A DNA stretch of 64,000 nucleotides from Peribacillus frigoritolerans (GTDB lineage: Bacteria; Bacillota; Bacilli; Bacillales; DSM-1321), in assembly GCF_040250305.1 (NCBI RefSeq), contig NZ_CP158190.1:4868001-4932000 (forward strand), given 5' to 3'. This document shows, piece by piece, positions 8,509 through 17,053 of this stretch; within the stretch, counting starts at the first letter, position 1, and each line of letters starts with the position of its first letter. The notes under the pieces were generated by a model. It had not been told where the DNA came from, searched no databases, and saw nothing but the letters and a program-made list of their open reading frames with translations. The translations under genes and the position numbers were made by a program.

Positions 8509-9840
8509 TTAATAGGCTTCCTTAGGGTCACCTTTCAATAGGTATACCATATAGCCCAATACACCGCCAATGATGGCGGGAATCACCCACCCTATCCCTA
8601 CACTATATAGTGGAAGGTATTGAGTGAAAAGGTCAGAAACGGCATCCAGTTTAATCCCTGATGCCACTATTCCATCCATTATGCTGATGATGGCCGTTAA
8701 TAATAAGCTTCCTAAATATACCTCCGATTTCCCTTTGAATAAGGAATGGAAGAACGTAAGAACAATCAAAACGATCGCCACGGGATAAAGCGCCGTTAAC
8801 ACAGGCACTGTAATGGAAATCAGCTTGGTCAAACCTACATTGGCAACAGCCGCACTGAAAACGGAGAAGATGACGACATATGATTTATACGATACGGCAG
8901 GCAGTATTTTATTGAAATACGTAGCACAAGCCGTTATCAAACCGATGCTTGTCGTCAGGCAAGCAGCGATCACAATCAACCCTAACAACACGGCACCAGC
9001 CGGTCCAAAAAAATGATTCGAGGCTTGGGCCAAAACGTCTCCGCCATTACCCAGTTGACCGAGTTTTTCCACACTTGTTGCCCCGACATAAGTTATAGAC
9101 GCATAAACGATCACCAACAAGGTGGCAGCTATTAAGCCGGCTTTCATACAGAAGCCTAACACTTCTTTTCTTGATGTTATCCCTCTATCTTTGATCGCGT
9201 TGATGACGATGATCCCAAATGCAAATCCGGCCAGCGTATCCATAGTCAAATATCCTTCTTGAAATCCCTTGAAGAAAGAATTATCTGAATAATCTGCCGT
9301 TGGTGACTGGATTTCACCCATTGGGTTAATGATGGCGACCACAATGAGAATCCCGATGAAGATCAATAATAAAGGTGTTAATATTTTTCCGACGATATCG
9401 AGCATTTTTGATGGATTGATGGATAATAAACAGGCAATTCCAAAGTATATGATTGTGAAGATCAGCAATGGTAAAAAACCGACATCATTAGATAGGAAAG
9501 GTTTAATCCCTATTTCGTAGGACACACTCCCCGTTCTCGGAAGCGCGAAAAGCGGTCCTAAAGATAAATAAAGAACGACTGTGAAAATGATGCCGAATAA
9601 CGGGTGAGCCCTGCTTGCAAGCGATTGGACATCATTTTTCCCCGAAAAACCAAAAGCCAATATTGTAATGAATGGCAATCCAACACCAGTAATGATGAAC
9701 CCTAAACTGGCCGACCATAAATTGGTCCCGGCGGATTGACCGAGCATCGCAGGGAAAATTAAGTTTCCTGCACCAAAAAATAAAGCAAAAAGCATTAATC
9801 CTGTTACAATGACAAAAGACAGCGGTGCTTTTTGTGACAT
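8509..9840 (-). CDS. brnQ: Branched-chain amino acid:cation symporter BrnQ
   Basis: This 443-aa protein has about twelve membrane helices and the family N-terminus (FALFFGAGNLIFPAMLGQSA), and takes up leucine, isoleucine and valine with Na+ or H+. The ATG at 9840 follows a GGAGGGC ribosome site. The 360-bp upstream gap holds a consensus SigA promoter and a partial CodY-like motif, which would fit repression in rich medium as for B. subtilis branched-chain transporters. No T-box is visible. It is monocistronic. Confidence 0.92.
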   Translation of the reverse strand: MSQKAPLSFVIVTGLMLFALFFGAGNLIFPAMLGQSAGTNLWSASLGFIITGVGLPFITILAFGFSGKNDVQSLASRAHPLFGIIFTVVLYLSLGPLFALPRTGSVSYEIGIKPFLSNDVGFLPLLIFTIIYFGIACLLSINPSKMLDIVGKILTPLLLIFIGILIVVAIINPMGEIQSPTADYSDNSFFKGFQEGYLTMDTLAGFAFGIIVINAIKDRGITSRKEVLGFCMKAGLIAATLLVIVYASITYVGATSVEKLGQLGNGGDVLAQASNHFFGPAGAVLLGLIVIAACLTTSIGLITACATYFNKILPAVSYKSYVVIFSVFSAAVANVGLTKLISITVPVLTALYPVAIVLIVLTFFHSLFKGKSEVYLGSLLLTAIISIMDGIVASGIKLDAVSDLFTQYLPLYSVGIGWVIPAIIGGVLGYMVYLLKGDPKEAY

Positions 9841-9990
9841 ATAGAGCCCTCCATTGTTTTGTGATTATCTTAACGAAGAAAAGAGTTGTCCATCAATTTC
9901 CGGTAAAAAAAGTGACATGAACTTCGAACGATTCTACTTATCTGTTAAAATGGACCTTCATGAAACTATGAATCATCCATAACTCTCCTA

Positions 9991-10019
9991 ACTATAAAAT
10001 CCGGCGGAACGTTTGTCAA
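9991..10019 (-). promoter_or_regulatory. SigA promoter of brnQ
   Basis: TTGACA (10019-10014), a 17-bp spacer and TATAGT (9996-9991) on the minus strand, about 150 bp upstream of the start codon. This implies a long 5' leader, in which I see no known riboswitch. Confidence 0.75.
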
Positions 10020-10032
10020 AGCTATTTCATTC

Positions 10033-10047
10033 ATTATTCGGAAAAAT
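10033..10047. promoter_or_regulatory. Possible CodY-like site upstream of brnQ
   Basis: ATTTTTCCGAATAAT (minus strand) matches 11 of 15 positions of the CodY consensus AATTTTCWGAAAATT and lies 14 bp upstream of the brnQ -35 box. Weak alone, but the target gene type fits. Confidence 0.3.
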
Positions 10048-10120
10048 CTTTCTTTTCTTACTTCTTTTTAAGAAAACGAGAGAGGCATTTAGATTCAACA
10101 GAAAAGTTGAGTAAAAAGTA

Positions 10121-10138
10121 CTGCAATTTATTTTGCAG
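10121..10138. repeat. Short inverted repeat upstream of maa
   Basis: CTGCAA-TTTATT-TTGCAG is a perfect 6-bp dyad about 70 bp upstream of the acetyltransferase start. It could be an operator; nothing else supports this. Confidence 0.3.
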
Positions 10139-10206
10139 GAAAAATGTTTTAATATTCAGATATCTATCTAAACTATACAAAAAACAAAGAAACAGGAGGA
10201 GTAAAC

Positions 10207-10773
10207 ATGAATACTGAAAAAGAAAAAATGGTAAGCGGGAAACCTTACATGGCCGCTGATCCGGAATTAATCAGAGATAGGGAAAATGCCAGAAAGTTGA
10301 CCCGGTTATACAATCAGACAACGGAAAGCGAAGGAGATGAACGGACTGCACTGCTGAAACGGCTTTTAGGTTCCACTGGGCTAAATGTATATATTGAACC
10401 CACTTTCCGTTGTGACTATGGATACAACATTTCTGTCGGGGAAAACTTTTATGCTAATTTTGATTGTGTCATTTTGGATGTTTGTGAAGTGAAAATTGGC
10501 AGGGACTGCATGTTGGCTCCCGGAGTGCATATCTATACCGCCACACATCCACTGGATCCCTTTGAACGCAGTTCTGGAGTGGAATACGGAAAACCGGTTA
10601 CGATAGGGGATCATGTATGGATTGGCGGAAGGGCCATCATCAATCCTGGAGTTACAATAGGGAGTCATTCCGTCGTCGCCTCAGGAGCGGTCGTAACAAA
10701 GGATGTTCCTGAAGGCGTTGTTGTCGGCGGAAACCCAGCTAAGGTCATCAAGCATATTGAAGGAATTAAATAA
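10207..10773 (+). CDS. maa: Maltose/galactoside O-acetyltransferase
   Basis: This 188-aa protein of the hexapeptide-repeat (left-handed beta-helix) acetyltransferase family has an N-terminal Mac domain ([20 protein letters not shown], about 5-60). The sugar acetyltransferase core carries the catalytic-type histidine in YTATHPLD and the terminal [11 protein letters not shown] block. It transfers acetyl from acetyl-CoA to a sugar hydroxyl. The start has AGGAGGAG upstream and a terminator follows directly, so it is a single-gene unit. Confidence 0.92.
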   Translation: MNTEKEKMVSGKPYMAADPELIRDRENARKLTRLYNQTTESEGDERTALLKRLLGSTGLNVYIEPTFRCDYGYNISVGENFYANFDCVILDVCEVKIGRDCMLAPGVHIYTATHPLDPFERSSGVEYGKPVTIGDHVWIGGRAIINPGVTIGSHSVVASGAVVTKDVPEGVVVGGNPAKVIKHIEGIK

Positions 10774-10805
10774 GCAGAGCCCACTTGAGTGGCTCTGCCC
10801 CTTGT
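10774..10805 (+). terminator. Terminator of maa
   Basis: GCAGAGC / GCTCTGC stem extended by CACT/AGTG with one bulged base, then CCCCTTGTTTTT. The stop codon overlaps its start. It may also serve the convergent oxidoreductase gene. Confidence 0.75.
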
Positions 10806-10811
10806 TTTTCG

Positions 10812-11456
10812 TTAAATTTTCCTCAATGCTTCCGCGATTGCAGTATCGCCAGAGATTAAATCAAATGAACGCTTATAGGTATTTTCTTCGTTCAATGAAG
10901 CAAAAATCGTTCGAGCCACATCTTCACGGGTAATCGAACCTCTTTCCAATTCCTCGGCGGCGGTCACTTTGCCCGTTCCCGGTTCATTCACCAGACCGCC
11001 AGGCCGAATGATCGTATAATTTAAATCGCTTTGTAACAATGCCCTATCCGCATAGTGCTTGGCCACATAATACGGTTTGATGGCCTCATTCCAGTTATCG
11101 CGATTATTGGCCTGAAAAGCACTCACCATGATGAATCGGTCGATTCCCAAGTTTTCTGCCGCTTCAATCGTTTTAACTGCACCATCCAGATCAATCAACA
11201 GCGTTTGATCAGCACCGGTGCTCCCTCCTGATCCTGCTGTGAATACGATGGCATCACAGCCTTTTGCCGCATTCGCAATCTCATCCACAGATCCAGTTAA
11301 ACTGACGACTGCAGATTCAATTCCATTTTTCTCTAAAGACTTACTTTGTTCTTCTTTGCGAACCATTGCCCGTACACTATGTTCCGGGCTATCTTTTAAT
11401 AAATCCACAAGATGTTTACCGATCTGCCCATTTGCCCCAACTACGAATACTTTCAT
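10812..11456 (-). CDS. NAD(P)-binding atypical SDR (YhfK-like)
   Basis: A Rossmann glycine motif sits at the very N-terminus (MKVFVVGANGQIGKHLV), and the rest matches the atypical short-chain dehydrogenase (NmrA/SDR_a5) group with IVFTAGSGGSTGADQT and YYVAKHYADRALL. I place the start at ATG 11456 (GGGAG, 8 nt spacing), giving 214 aa like B. subtilis YhfK; the frame extends to 11492 but without a ribosome site. Substrate unknown; a NAD(P)H-dependent stress or quinone-type reductase is likely. Confidence 0.82.
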   Translation of the reverse strand: MKVFVVGANGQIGKHLVDLLKDSPEHSVRAMVRKEEQSKSLEKNGIESAVVSLTGSVDEIANAAKGCDAIVFTAGSGGSTGADQTLLIDLDGAVKTIEAAENLGIDRFIMVSAFQANNRDNWNEAIKPYYVAKHYADRALLQSDLNYTIIRPGGLVNEPGTGKVTAAEELERGSITREDVARTIFASLNEENTYKRSFDLISGDTAIAEALRKI

Positions 11457-11565
11457 AAAGTCAGCTCCCATAATGGTTAGTTTGGTTTCCATTCAAATTA
11501 TTTCATGGACTCAGAACATTATCAAACAATCAGCCCGGCGATTCTGCTTTAACATTGGAAAAAGT

Positions 11566-11594
11566 TTGGCAACCACTCTTATATATTTTATAAT
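11566..11594 (+). promoter_or_regulatory. SigA promoter upstream of the 30-codon ORF
   Basis: TTGGCA, a 17-bp spacer and a perfect TATAAT. A small hairpin (AAGAACA / GTGTTCTT) overlaps the expected transcription start. Confidence 0.75.
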
Positions 11595-11639
11595 AAGAAC
11601 AATAAGTGTTCTTCAGAAACACAAAGGGGAGGTGTAAAG

Positions 11640-11732
11640 ATGGCAATAAGAATGTTAATGCCACCTTCTGCAGCGTCTCATGCAAAGCCTAGTATTGGAG
11701 GCGATACTTTGCATGGGGTTGAATTAAGCTAA
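11640..11732 (+). CDS. 30-aa peptide ORF with internal RNA hairpin
   Basis: ATG behind GGGGAGGTG (6 nt spacing) opens 30 codons starting MAIRMLMPPSAASHAKPSIG and ending GVELS. I do not recognise the peptide. The downstream half of the ORF folds into a long hairpin (11679-11715): CATGCAA/TTGCATG and AGTAT/ATACT stems around a loop containing GGAGG. It lies between a consensus promoter and the CD3324-family gene. It could be a real small protein, a leader peptide, or part of a structured RNA. Confidence 0.5.
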   Translation: MAIRMLMPPSAASHAKPSIGGDTLHGVELS

Positions 11733-11814
11733 ATTTAATCGCCCGCCTTATCATTTCTAATATTCGGCTTTGCACCTTATTTCATTCTTAATAAAGAATA
11801 AGGGGCTGGCAGAA

Positions 11815-12078
11815 ATGAAATATGTAAAAGCGACGGCCGTTTTACCTGAAAAGCTGATCGTTGAAATTCAAAAATATGTGCAAGGTGAAACCATATATAT
11901 CCCTAAACCTGAAACGTCCCATCACAAATGGGGAACCCGATCGGGATCAAGGGAATTGATCGATGACAGAAATGCCTCTATAAAATATGCATTCAAACAC
12001 GGGCATACCATCCATCAATTAGCCGAGGAACATTTTCTCTCCGCGGAAACCATCAAGAAAATCGTTTATTCTAAATAG
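11815..12078 (+). CDS. CD3324 family protein (Mor-like helix-turn-helix)
   Basis: This 87-aa protein starts MKYVKATAVLPEKLIVEIQK and contains the conserved block GETIYIPKP and a C-terminal helix-turn-helix-like segment, HTIHQLAEEHFLSAETIKKI. It resembles the CD3324/Mor transcription activator group. I start it at ATG 11815, where homologues begin as I recall; an upstream in-frame ATG at 11770 lacks a ribosome site. A small DNA-binding regulator is likely, target unknown. Confidence 0.78.
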   Translation: MKYVKATAVLPEKLIVEIQKYVQGETIYIPKPETSHHKWGTRSGSRELIDDRNASIKYAFKHGHTIHQLAEEHFLSAETIKKIVYSK

Positions 12079-12237
12079 GATTGCATGGGTAGCACTGATA
12101 ATGATATCAGTGCTATTCGTATGCCGAGTATGTTTCTTACTCGTTTTCTCCCTTTTAAAGCAGATCCGATTTCTGTAAAGTAAAGAGAAACGGTATACTG
12201 TGAAAAGTATCGAGCAACAGAAACAGGAGTGAAGAAA

Positions 12238-12873
12238 ATGGAACCTTTTATCAGGAGCGAGCAGTATAACTTCATAAAATCCCAAACACAGATTCTCATA
12301 AATGGACACGCGACTGCCAACGATAAGGATGTGATCAACACCCTGAAAACAGTCGCCAAAGAAAGAGTATTAAGCTTATTCAGTGACTTGAACGAAGAGC
12401 AAAAACAACTGCTGGATCCAGTAGATACCATCAAGGATCCCGCACAAGCCGAAGCCTTTCTCTTACAGGTAAAACCATTTGTGATTCCATTTAAAGAAGT
12501 AGCCGAAAAAACGATAAAAAAATTATTTCCTAAAGCAAAGAAATTAAAAACCCCTTTGTTGGAAAACATCGATTTGAGAGAGATTTCATACCTGGGATGG
12601 GATGATGTGGGATCCGGAAAGAAATTCATCATTGCACCCCATCATAATAAACTCACCGGATTACATGGAACCATTAAACCTGCCAACAAAAAAGGGATCT
12701 GTGCCATATGCAGCCGTTTTGAAGAAGTAGGGATGTTCATGTCTGAAACAAAAGGAACCATCCAAGGGACATTCATTAAAAAAGGGAATTATATTTGTCT
12801 GGACAGTATGAAATGCAACCAGAACATAACCACTTTGGATAAAATGACCGATCTGATTGAACGGCTGAAATAA
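12238..12873 (+). CDS. EF-G-binding protein of the FusB/FusC family
   Basis: This 211-aa protein has an N-terminal helical domain (about 1-90) and a C-terminal treble-clef zinc finger, with CAIC near residue 155 and a second cysteine pair in CLDSMKC near 190. FusB-type proteins bind EF-G and release it from the ribosome, giving fusidic acid resistance in staphylococci; chromosomal Bacillaceae homologues have unclear roles. ATG 12238 is chosen because AGGAG sits 8 nt upstream and overlaps the alternative GTG at 12229. A terminator follows. Confidence 0.85.
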   Translation: MEPFIRSEQYNFIKSQTQILINGHATANDKDVINTLKTVAKERVLSLFSDLNEEQKQLLDPVDTIKDPAQAEAFLLQVKPFVIPFKEVAEKTIKKLFPKAKKLKTPLLENIDLREISYLGWDDVGSGKKFIIAPHHNKLTGLHGTIKPANKKGICAICSRFEEVGMFMSETKGTIQGTFIKKGNYICLDSMKCNQNITTLDKMTDLIERLK

Positions 12874-12880
12874 TACGGAA

Positions 12881-12914
12881 AAGCAATCCTTCAAAAGCGA
12901 AGGATTGCTTTTTG
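12881..12914 (+). terminator. Terminator of the EF-G-binding protein gene
   Basis: 12-bp perfect stem AAGCAATCCTTC / GAAGGATTGCTT, 6-nt loop, then TTTG. Confidence 0.88.
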
Positions 12915-12996
12915 TTCTTGTTAAAAAATTCTCATTTTGTCTTGCTTATAGAATTCAAGTATAATTGAAGCGATACATGAAAGAAGGATTGATATA

Positions 12997-13566
12997 TTGA
13001 AAAGCAAAATGAATCAGTTGTTTGAAGACCAAAAAAATGTTCATGTGCTATATTCCTATACTGAAATGGAAAATTACATTAAACAAGTTTTAGGTTATAT
13101 CCAAGATGGCATCGCAGCGGGAGATTATGTCATTCTTGTTGAAAATGACCGTATTTACTCCATTATTCATAAAGAACTAAGCACTCGGTTAACGAACGAT
13201 CAAATGGAGCTCCTTCACTTTGTGAACAACTTCGATTTCTATTGCTCAAGCGGCAGTTATCATCCTCCTGCAATCGAAGAATATTTTAATAAAATGGTAC
13301 AGCCCTATGTGGAAAATAAAATCTCTTTCCGATCATGGGCACATGTGGAATGGGCAACCCTGGAAGAGCCGCTGCACATCATAGAGGAATTTGAAAGAAC
13401 AGTAGATGAAGCTGTAAATCTGCTGTCATTTCCATTAATTTGTGCGTACAAAGGTGAGAGGATGCCAGACTACCTGAAAACCATATTGCTGGAAACACAT
13501 CCTTATGTTCTAAAAGACGATGATATCATCATCTGTGAACAATACTTGCCAACTAGTTTGAAATAA
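12997..13566 (+). CDS. MEDS-domain sensory protein
   Basis: This 189-aa protein matches the MEDS (methanogen/methylotroph DcmR sensory) domain, a RecA/KaiC-like fold: an early LYSYTEMENYIKQVLGYIQD helix and the block GDYVILVENDRI. TTG 12997 is the start because AAGGA lies 8 nt upstream; the next ATG (13009) has none. In Bacilli such proteins often sit near SigB or sporulation phospho-signalling genes, but here it is alone between two terminators. Ligand and partner unknown. Confidence 0.75.
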   Translation: MKSKMNQLFEDQKNVHVLYSYTEMENYIKQVLGYIQDGIAAGDYVILVENDRIYSIIHKELSTRLTNDQMELLHFVNNFDFYCSSGSYHPPAIEEYFNKMVQPYVENKISFRSWAHVEWATLEEPLHIIEEFERTVDEAVNLLSFPLICAYKGERMPDYLKTILLETHPYVLKDDDIIICEQYLPTSLK

Positions 13567-13573
13567 TACACTT

Positions 13574-13608
13574 ACACGCTTAGGAATTCCCCTAGGCGTG
13601 TTGTTTTC
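13574..13608 (+). terminator. Terminator of the MEDS gene
   Basis: ACACGCTTAGG / CCTAGGCGTGT (one G-T pair), 6-nt loop, then TGTTTT. It is close to the 3' end of the convergent cytidine deaminase relic. Confidence 0.82.
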
Positions 13609-13615
13609 CGTTGCA

Positions 13616-14040
13616 TTATTGAATGATCATCATGAGCAATTCACCGATTTTCACCTTGACCGTTTCCCCATTAACATTCAATATGCCAAAGCAGTCTTAT
13701 GCATAATCCGAGATTAATTCCCGACACATTCCACATAGGCTAACCACTTTTAAAGCTCTGACTTATCATCGGAATAGGGATACTTAACCGCCACGATTGT
13801 ATCGAATCCCTTTTCGCCGTCCGATATCGCCTTCCCGATCGCAATGGCTTCTGCACATACGGTAACTCGGCCAATATATGCTTCAATATGTACGGCAGCT
13901 ACGATTTTTCCTGAATTCGTTTTTAATGCAGCGCCAACATGATGCCTATTTTCCTCATAAAGATCCCTAATTTTTGCACCTGCAGCTTCTATTAAATCAC
14001 GATTCGACTCAATCAAAGGATAAGTTTTGTTGATTGGCAC
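13616..14040 (-). pseudogene. Cytidine deaminase, broken by a frameshift and a stop
   Basis: The first 96 codons (GTG 14040) encode a normal deaminase N-terminus with the catalytic motif VTVCAEAIAIG, then end after YSDDKSEL. One frame over, at about 13745-13703, the family's second zinc motif continues as VVSLCGMCRELISDYA, followed by an in-frame TAA and then recognisable C-terminal codons (DCFGILNVNGETVKVKIGEL) to a stop at 13616. So two lesions separate the zinc ligands. The gene begins 18 bp after the amidohydrolase stop and probably was the last gene of that operon. Confidence 0.85.
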
Positions 14041-14058
14041 TCCTTCTCCTCTAAAATT

Positions 14059-15207
14059 TCATTTAGGGATTTTTTTTAACGCTTCTAAAGCCAATAAGCG
14101 GAAATAAGAAGCCGCTGGAAAAAGTGCCGTTTCATCTACTATAAACTTAGGGTGATGCAGGTCATACGGACCGCCTGAACCTATCATTACGAAAGCACCT
14201 GGTATTTTTTCTTGGTAAAAGGCGAAGTCTTCCCCTATGGAGCTAGCTTCTAAAGTTTTTGTCGTGTAACCTGCTGTGTCACCAACCTGAAGTGCCAAAT
14301 CCGCCCATTCAGGCGTATTATCAACTGATGGAGGGCCTGGATGCCAAGATAATTCAACATTTGCATTGAATGTTTCACTTATACCGTGCAGGACCTGTTT
14401 CATACGTTTCTGAATGAACTCTCGTTGAGTTTTACTGAAGGTGCGGACGGTTCCTTCCATATATGCACTATCTGGGATAACATTCCACGTTGAGCCACTA
14501 TGAATTTGGGTGATGCTCAAAACCGCGGACTCTTTTGGCGCCACATTTCGGCTGATGATGGTTTGCAAAGTTGAGATAATATGTCCTGTTATGATAATCG
14601 GATCATTACCCTCTTCCGGTTTGGCTGCATGAGAACCAGTTGCTTTAACATGCACTTCAAAGCGATCGACTCCCGCTGTCAGTGCACCATGTTTTGTCCC
14701 TAACTCCCCAACTTGCAATGTCGGATCATTATGAAGACCAAATATCACATCAACATCATCCAACACACCTGTTTCCATTAAAGCACTTGCACCATGTCCC
14801 GTTTCCTCCGCAGGTTGAAATATCAAACGAATAGTTCCGGACAGATCTCTTTCTTCTTTTTTTAATAAAAAAGCAGTCCCCAAAATGACGGAAGTGTGAA
14901 AATCATGACCACATGCATGCATCACGCCGATGTGCCTTGAAGGAAAGTCCACCTCAGATTGCTCCAAAATTGGTAAAGCATCAATATCGGAGCGAAGTGC
15001 TATCGTAGGTCCCGGCTTGCTGCCTTTTATCTCTGCTACGACACCAGTTTTTAATGGGAAATTAAGTATCTTAATATTTTGAGATTGAAGCGCTTCTTTA
15101 ACTTTTTTAGTCGTTTCAAATTCTTTGTTTGATAATTCAGGTGTCATATGAAGATCACGTCTGAATTCCAATAGATAATTTTCCAATTCTACATTGCTTA
15201 TAGTCAC
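14059..15207 (-). CDS. yxeP: M20 amidohydrolase (YxeP-like deacetylase)
   Basis: This 382-aa M20D metallopeptidase has metal-binding motifs MHACGHDFHTS (near 100) and PAEETGHGA (near 137) and the C-terminal HHPKFIVDE block. In B. subtilis YxeP removes the N-acetyl group after YxeK has cleaved N-acetyl-S-(2-succino)cysteine. Here the gene is divergent from yxeK rather than inside the operon. The start ATG at 15207 is weakly supported (GGAGATGG 8 nt upstream). Other N-acyl amino acids are possible substrates, but the neighbours favour an N-acetylcysteine-type product. Confidence 0.85.
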   Translation of the reverse strand: MTISNVELENYLLEFRRDLHMTPELSNKEFETTKKVKEALQSQNIKILNFPLKTGVVAEIKGSKPGPTIALRSDIDALPILEQSEVDFPSRHIGVMHACGHDFHTSVILGTAFLLKKEERDLSGTIRLIFQPAEETGHGASALMETGVLDDVDVIFGLHNDPTLQVGELGTKHGALTAGVDRFEVHVKATGSHAAKPEEGNDPIIITGHIISTLQTIISRNVAPKESAVLSITQIHSGSTWNVIPDSAYMEGTVRTFSKTQREFIQKRMKQVLHGISETFNANVELSWHPGPPSVDNTPEWADLALQVGDTAGYTTKTLEASSIGEDFAFYQEKIPGAFVMIGSGGPYDLHHPKFIVDETALFPAASYFRLLALEALKKIPK

Positions 15208-15641
15208 CGGTTGTCCATCTCCTTAAAAATCCGAATATTAAAGAACGAAAGCTATCCAAGCAATATCAAATGAAACAGCTATCAAATAAACTATTTGATA
15301 AACGTGTAAAGCATGAGTTCTAGCTTTAGACGCATCGCAAGCATCATAACAATGAATTACTGAAAAGTGTTTATTTCGAATATTCAGCATTGACAATTTA
15401 TTATACAAGGTGCTACCATGTGAAGTAATTCACTATATTATAGTAACGTATCAATACAAAAAAGGATTAAATTTCTATAGTAGAAAAGAAGTAAAGAGAT
15501 ACATACACATTGGTCGGAAGGAACCCTCTTCTAAACTGGAAGCGGGTTTTATTTTAACATTAATTCATAGTAAACCAGTAAGGATATACTATTATACATC
15601 CCCTGCGTTTAAAAGTGAAGACACAAAGGAGCATTTGACAT
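15208..15641. other. Divergent regulatory gap yxeP/yxeK
   Basis: This 434-bp AT-rich gap lies between divergent genes. It holds a perfect 9-bp dyad near yxeP (separate entry) and a TTGACA at about 15390 followed by AT-rich sequence, where a promoter for yxeK is likely. I see no T-box or S-box. A 102-codon frame at 15410-15718 runs into yxeK but has no ribosome site and does not look like protein. Confidence 0.5.
15280..15300. promoter_or_regulatory. Perfect palindromic operator candidate
   Basis: TATCAAATA, a 3-nt spacer and TATTTGATA form a perfect dyad 73-93 bp upstream of the yxeP start. The size and symmetry fit a dimeric transcription factor site. The factor is not evident in the window. 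Confidence 0.55.
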
Positions 15642-16961
15642 ATGAAAAAGAAAACAGTAAAACTTGGGGTATTTTTTGCGGGAACAGGACATCACGTTGC
15701 TTCTTGGAGACATCCTAACGCCAATCCGAAAGCAAATATGAACATCGATTATTTTAAGGGGTTGGCGCAGACTGCCGAAAAAGGTTTATTTGATTTATTA
15801 TTCTTGGCAGATAGTTTATCAGTTGCAAAGGACTCGCATCCTAATATTCTGACTCGATTCGAGCCATTGACCTTGTTATCTTATCTAGCCTCGGCGACTT
15901 CCAATATTGGTTTGGTTTCAACGGCCTCCACGACCTACGAAGAACCCTTTAATGTTGCTAGAAAATTTGCTTCTTTAGACCATATTACCTCCGGCCGTGC
16001 TGGATGGAACGTAGTTACAACGTCCCTTGCCTCCACTGCAGTAAACTTCAATAAATCTGAACATTTAGAACATGGTCTCCGTTATAAAAGGGCGACTGAA
16101 TTTGTTGAAGTTACCAAGAAATTATGGGACTCATGGGAAGACGATACGTTGGTTATCGATAAGGAAACAGGCCAATTCATTGATGAAAGCAAGTTTCATG
16201 AAATCAATCATCAAGGTGAGTTTTTCTCTGTAAAAGGACCATTAAATATTTCTCGCTCACCTCAGGGGCATCCGGTCATTGTACAAGCAGGTTCTTCTGG
16301 CGATGGGCAATTGCTTGCAGCAAAGCATGCAGAGATTGTCTTTACCGCCCAGGAGAATAAGGAGGACGCGGTTGCATTTTACCATGAGTTAAAAGGTCAT
16401 TTGGCCGCTTTTAATCGGGAGAAAAGCAGCTTGAGTATTATGCCAGGTTTGTTCCCGATTGTGGGACAGACTGAGAAGGAAGCCCAAGAAAAGTACGAGG
16501 CATTGCAGGAGCTGATTATTCCCGAAATAGGATTGGCTGTTATGGGAAGGTATTTTGGAAATGTGGATTTTTCGAATATCCCCTTGGATACACCGTTTGC
16601 TGATATTTCGTTACCAGATAATGTAGATAGCATCCAAAGTAAATATGATTTGATCGTTAAACGGGCGACCAATGAAAATTTGACGTTACGTCAGACATAT
16701 CAGTGGGTTGCTGGATCACGTGGACATCATATTGCAATTGGAACACCAACGCAGATTGCGGATAAGATTGAGGATTGGGTTAATGGAAATGCAGCTGACG
16801 GCTTTAATATTATGCCAGCCCTCTTGCCTGATTCTTTAACGGATTTTGTTGAACTTGTTGTCCCTGAACTGCAATCAAAAGGAATTTTCCGTACGAAATA
16901 TGAAAGTAACACATTACGAGGGAATCTTGGCCTGGATAAACCGGTCAACCAATATTCATAA
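15642..16961 (+). CDS. yxeK: FMN-dependent monooxygenase YxeK (NtaA/SnaA family)
   Basis: This 439-aa luciferase-like monooxygenase starts with VKLGVFFAGTGHHVASWRHP and has the typical GRAGWNVVTT and GHPVIVQAGSSGDGQ segments. Known B. subtilis YxeK oxygenates N-acetyl-S-(2-succino)cysteine to N-acetylcysteine and oxaloacetate, using FMNH2 supplied by a separate reductase. AAAGGAG precedes the ATG. It is the first gene of a six-gene unit with acetyltransferase, cystine-type ABC transporter and MmgE/PrpD protein. Confidence 0.88.
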   Translation: MKKKTVKLGVFFAGTGHHVASWRHPNANPKANMNIDYFKGLAQTAEKGLFDLLFLADSLSVAKDSHPNILTRFEPLTLLSYLASATSNIGLVSTASTTYEEPFNVARKFASLDHITSGRAGWNVVTTSLASTAVNFNKSEHLEHGLRYKRATEFVEVTKKLWDSWEDDTLVIDKETGQFIDESKFHEINHQGEFFSVKGPLNISRSPQGHPVIVQAGSSGDGQLLAAKHAEIVFTAQENKEDAVAFYHELKGHLAAFNREKSSLSIMPGLFPIVGQTEKEAQEKYEALQELIIPEIGLAVMGRYFGNVDFSNIPLDTPFADISLPDNVDSIQSKYDLIVKRATNENLTLRQTYQWVAGSRGHHIAIGTPTQIADKIEDWVNGNAADGFNIMPALLPDSLTDFVELVVPELQSKGIFRTKYESNTLRGNLGLDKPVNQYS

Positions 16962-17053
16962 GCTTTAAACATCATACACCCGGCGGATAGTTCTCAAAGA
17001 CAGAATCACCCAACCGAAGAGGCATTAACTAGATAGAGTATAGGAGGTGCAAG

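Noticed and set aside
15410..15718. 102-codon frame before yxeK
   Set aside because: No ribosome site, overlaps the yxeK start by 77 bp, and composition is not protein-like.
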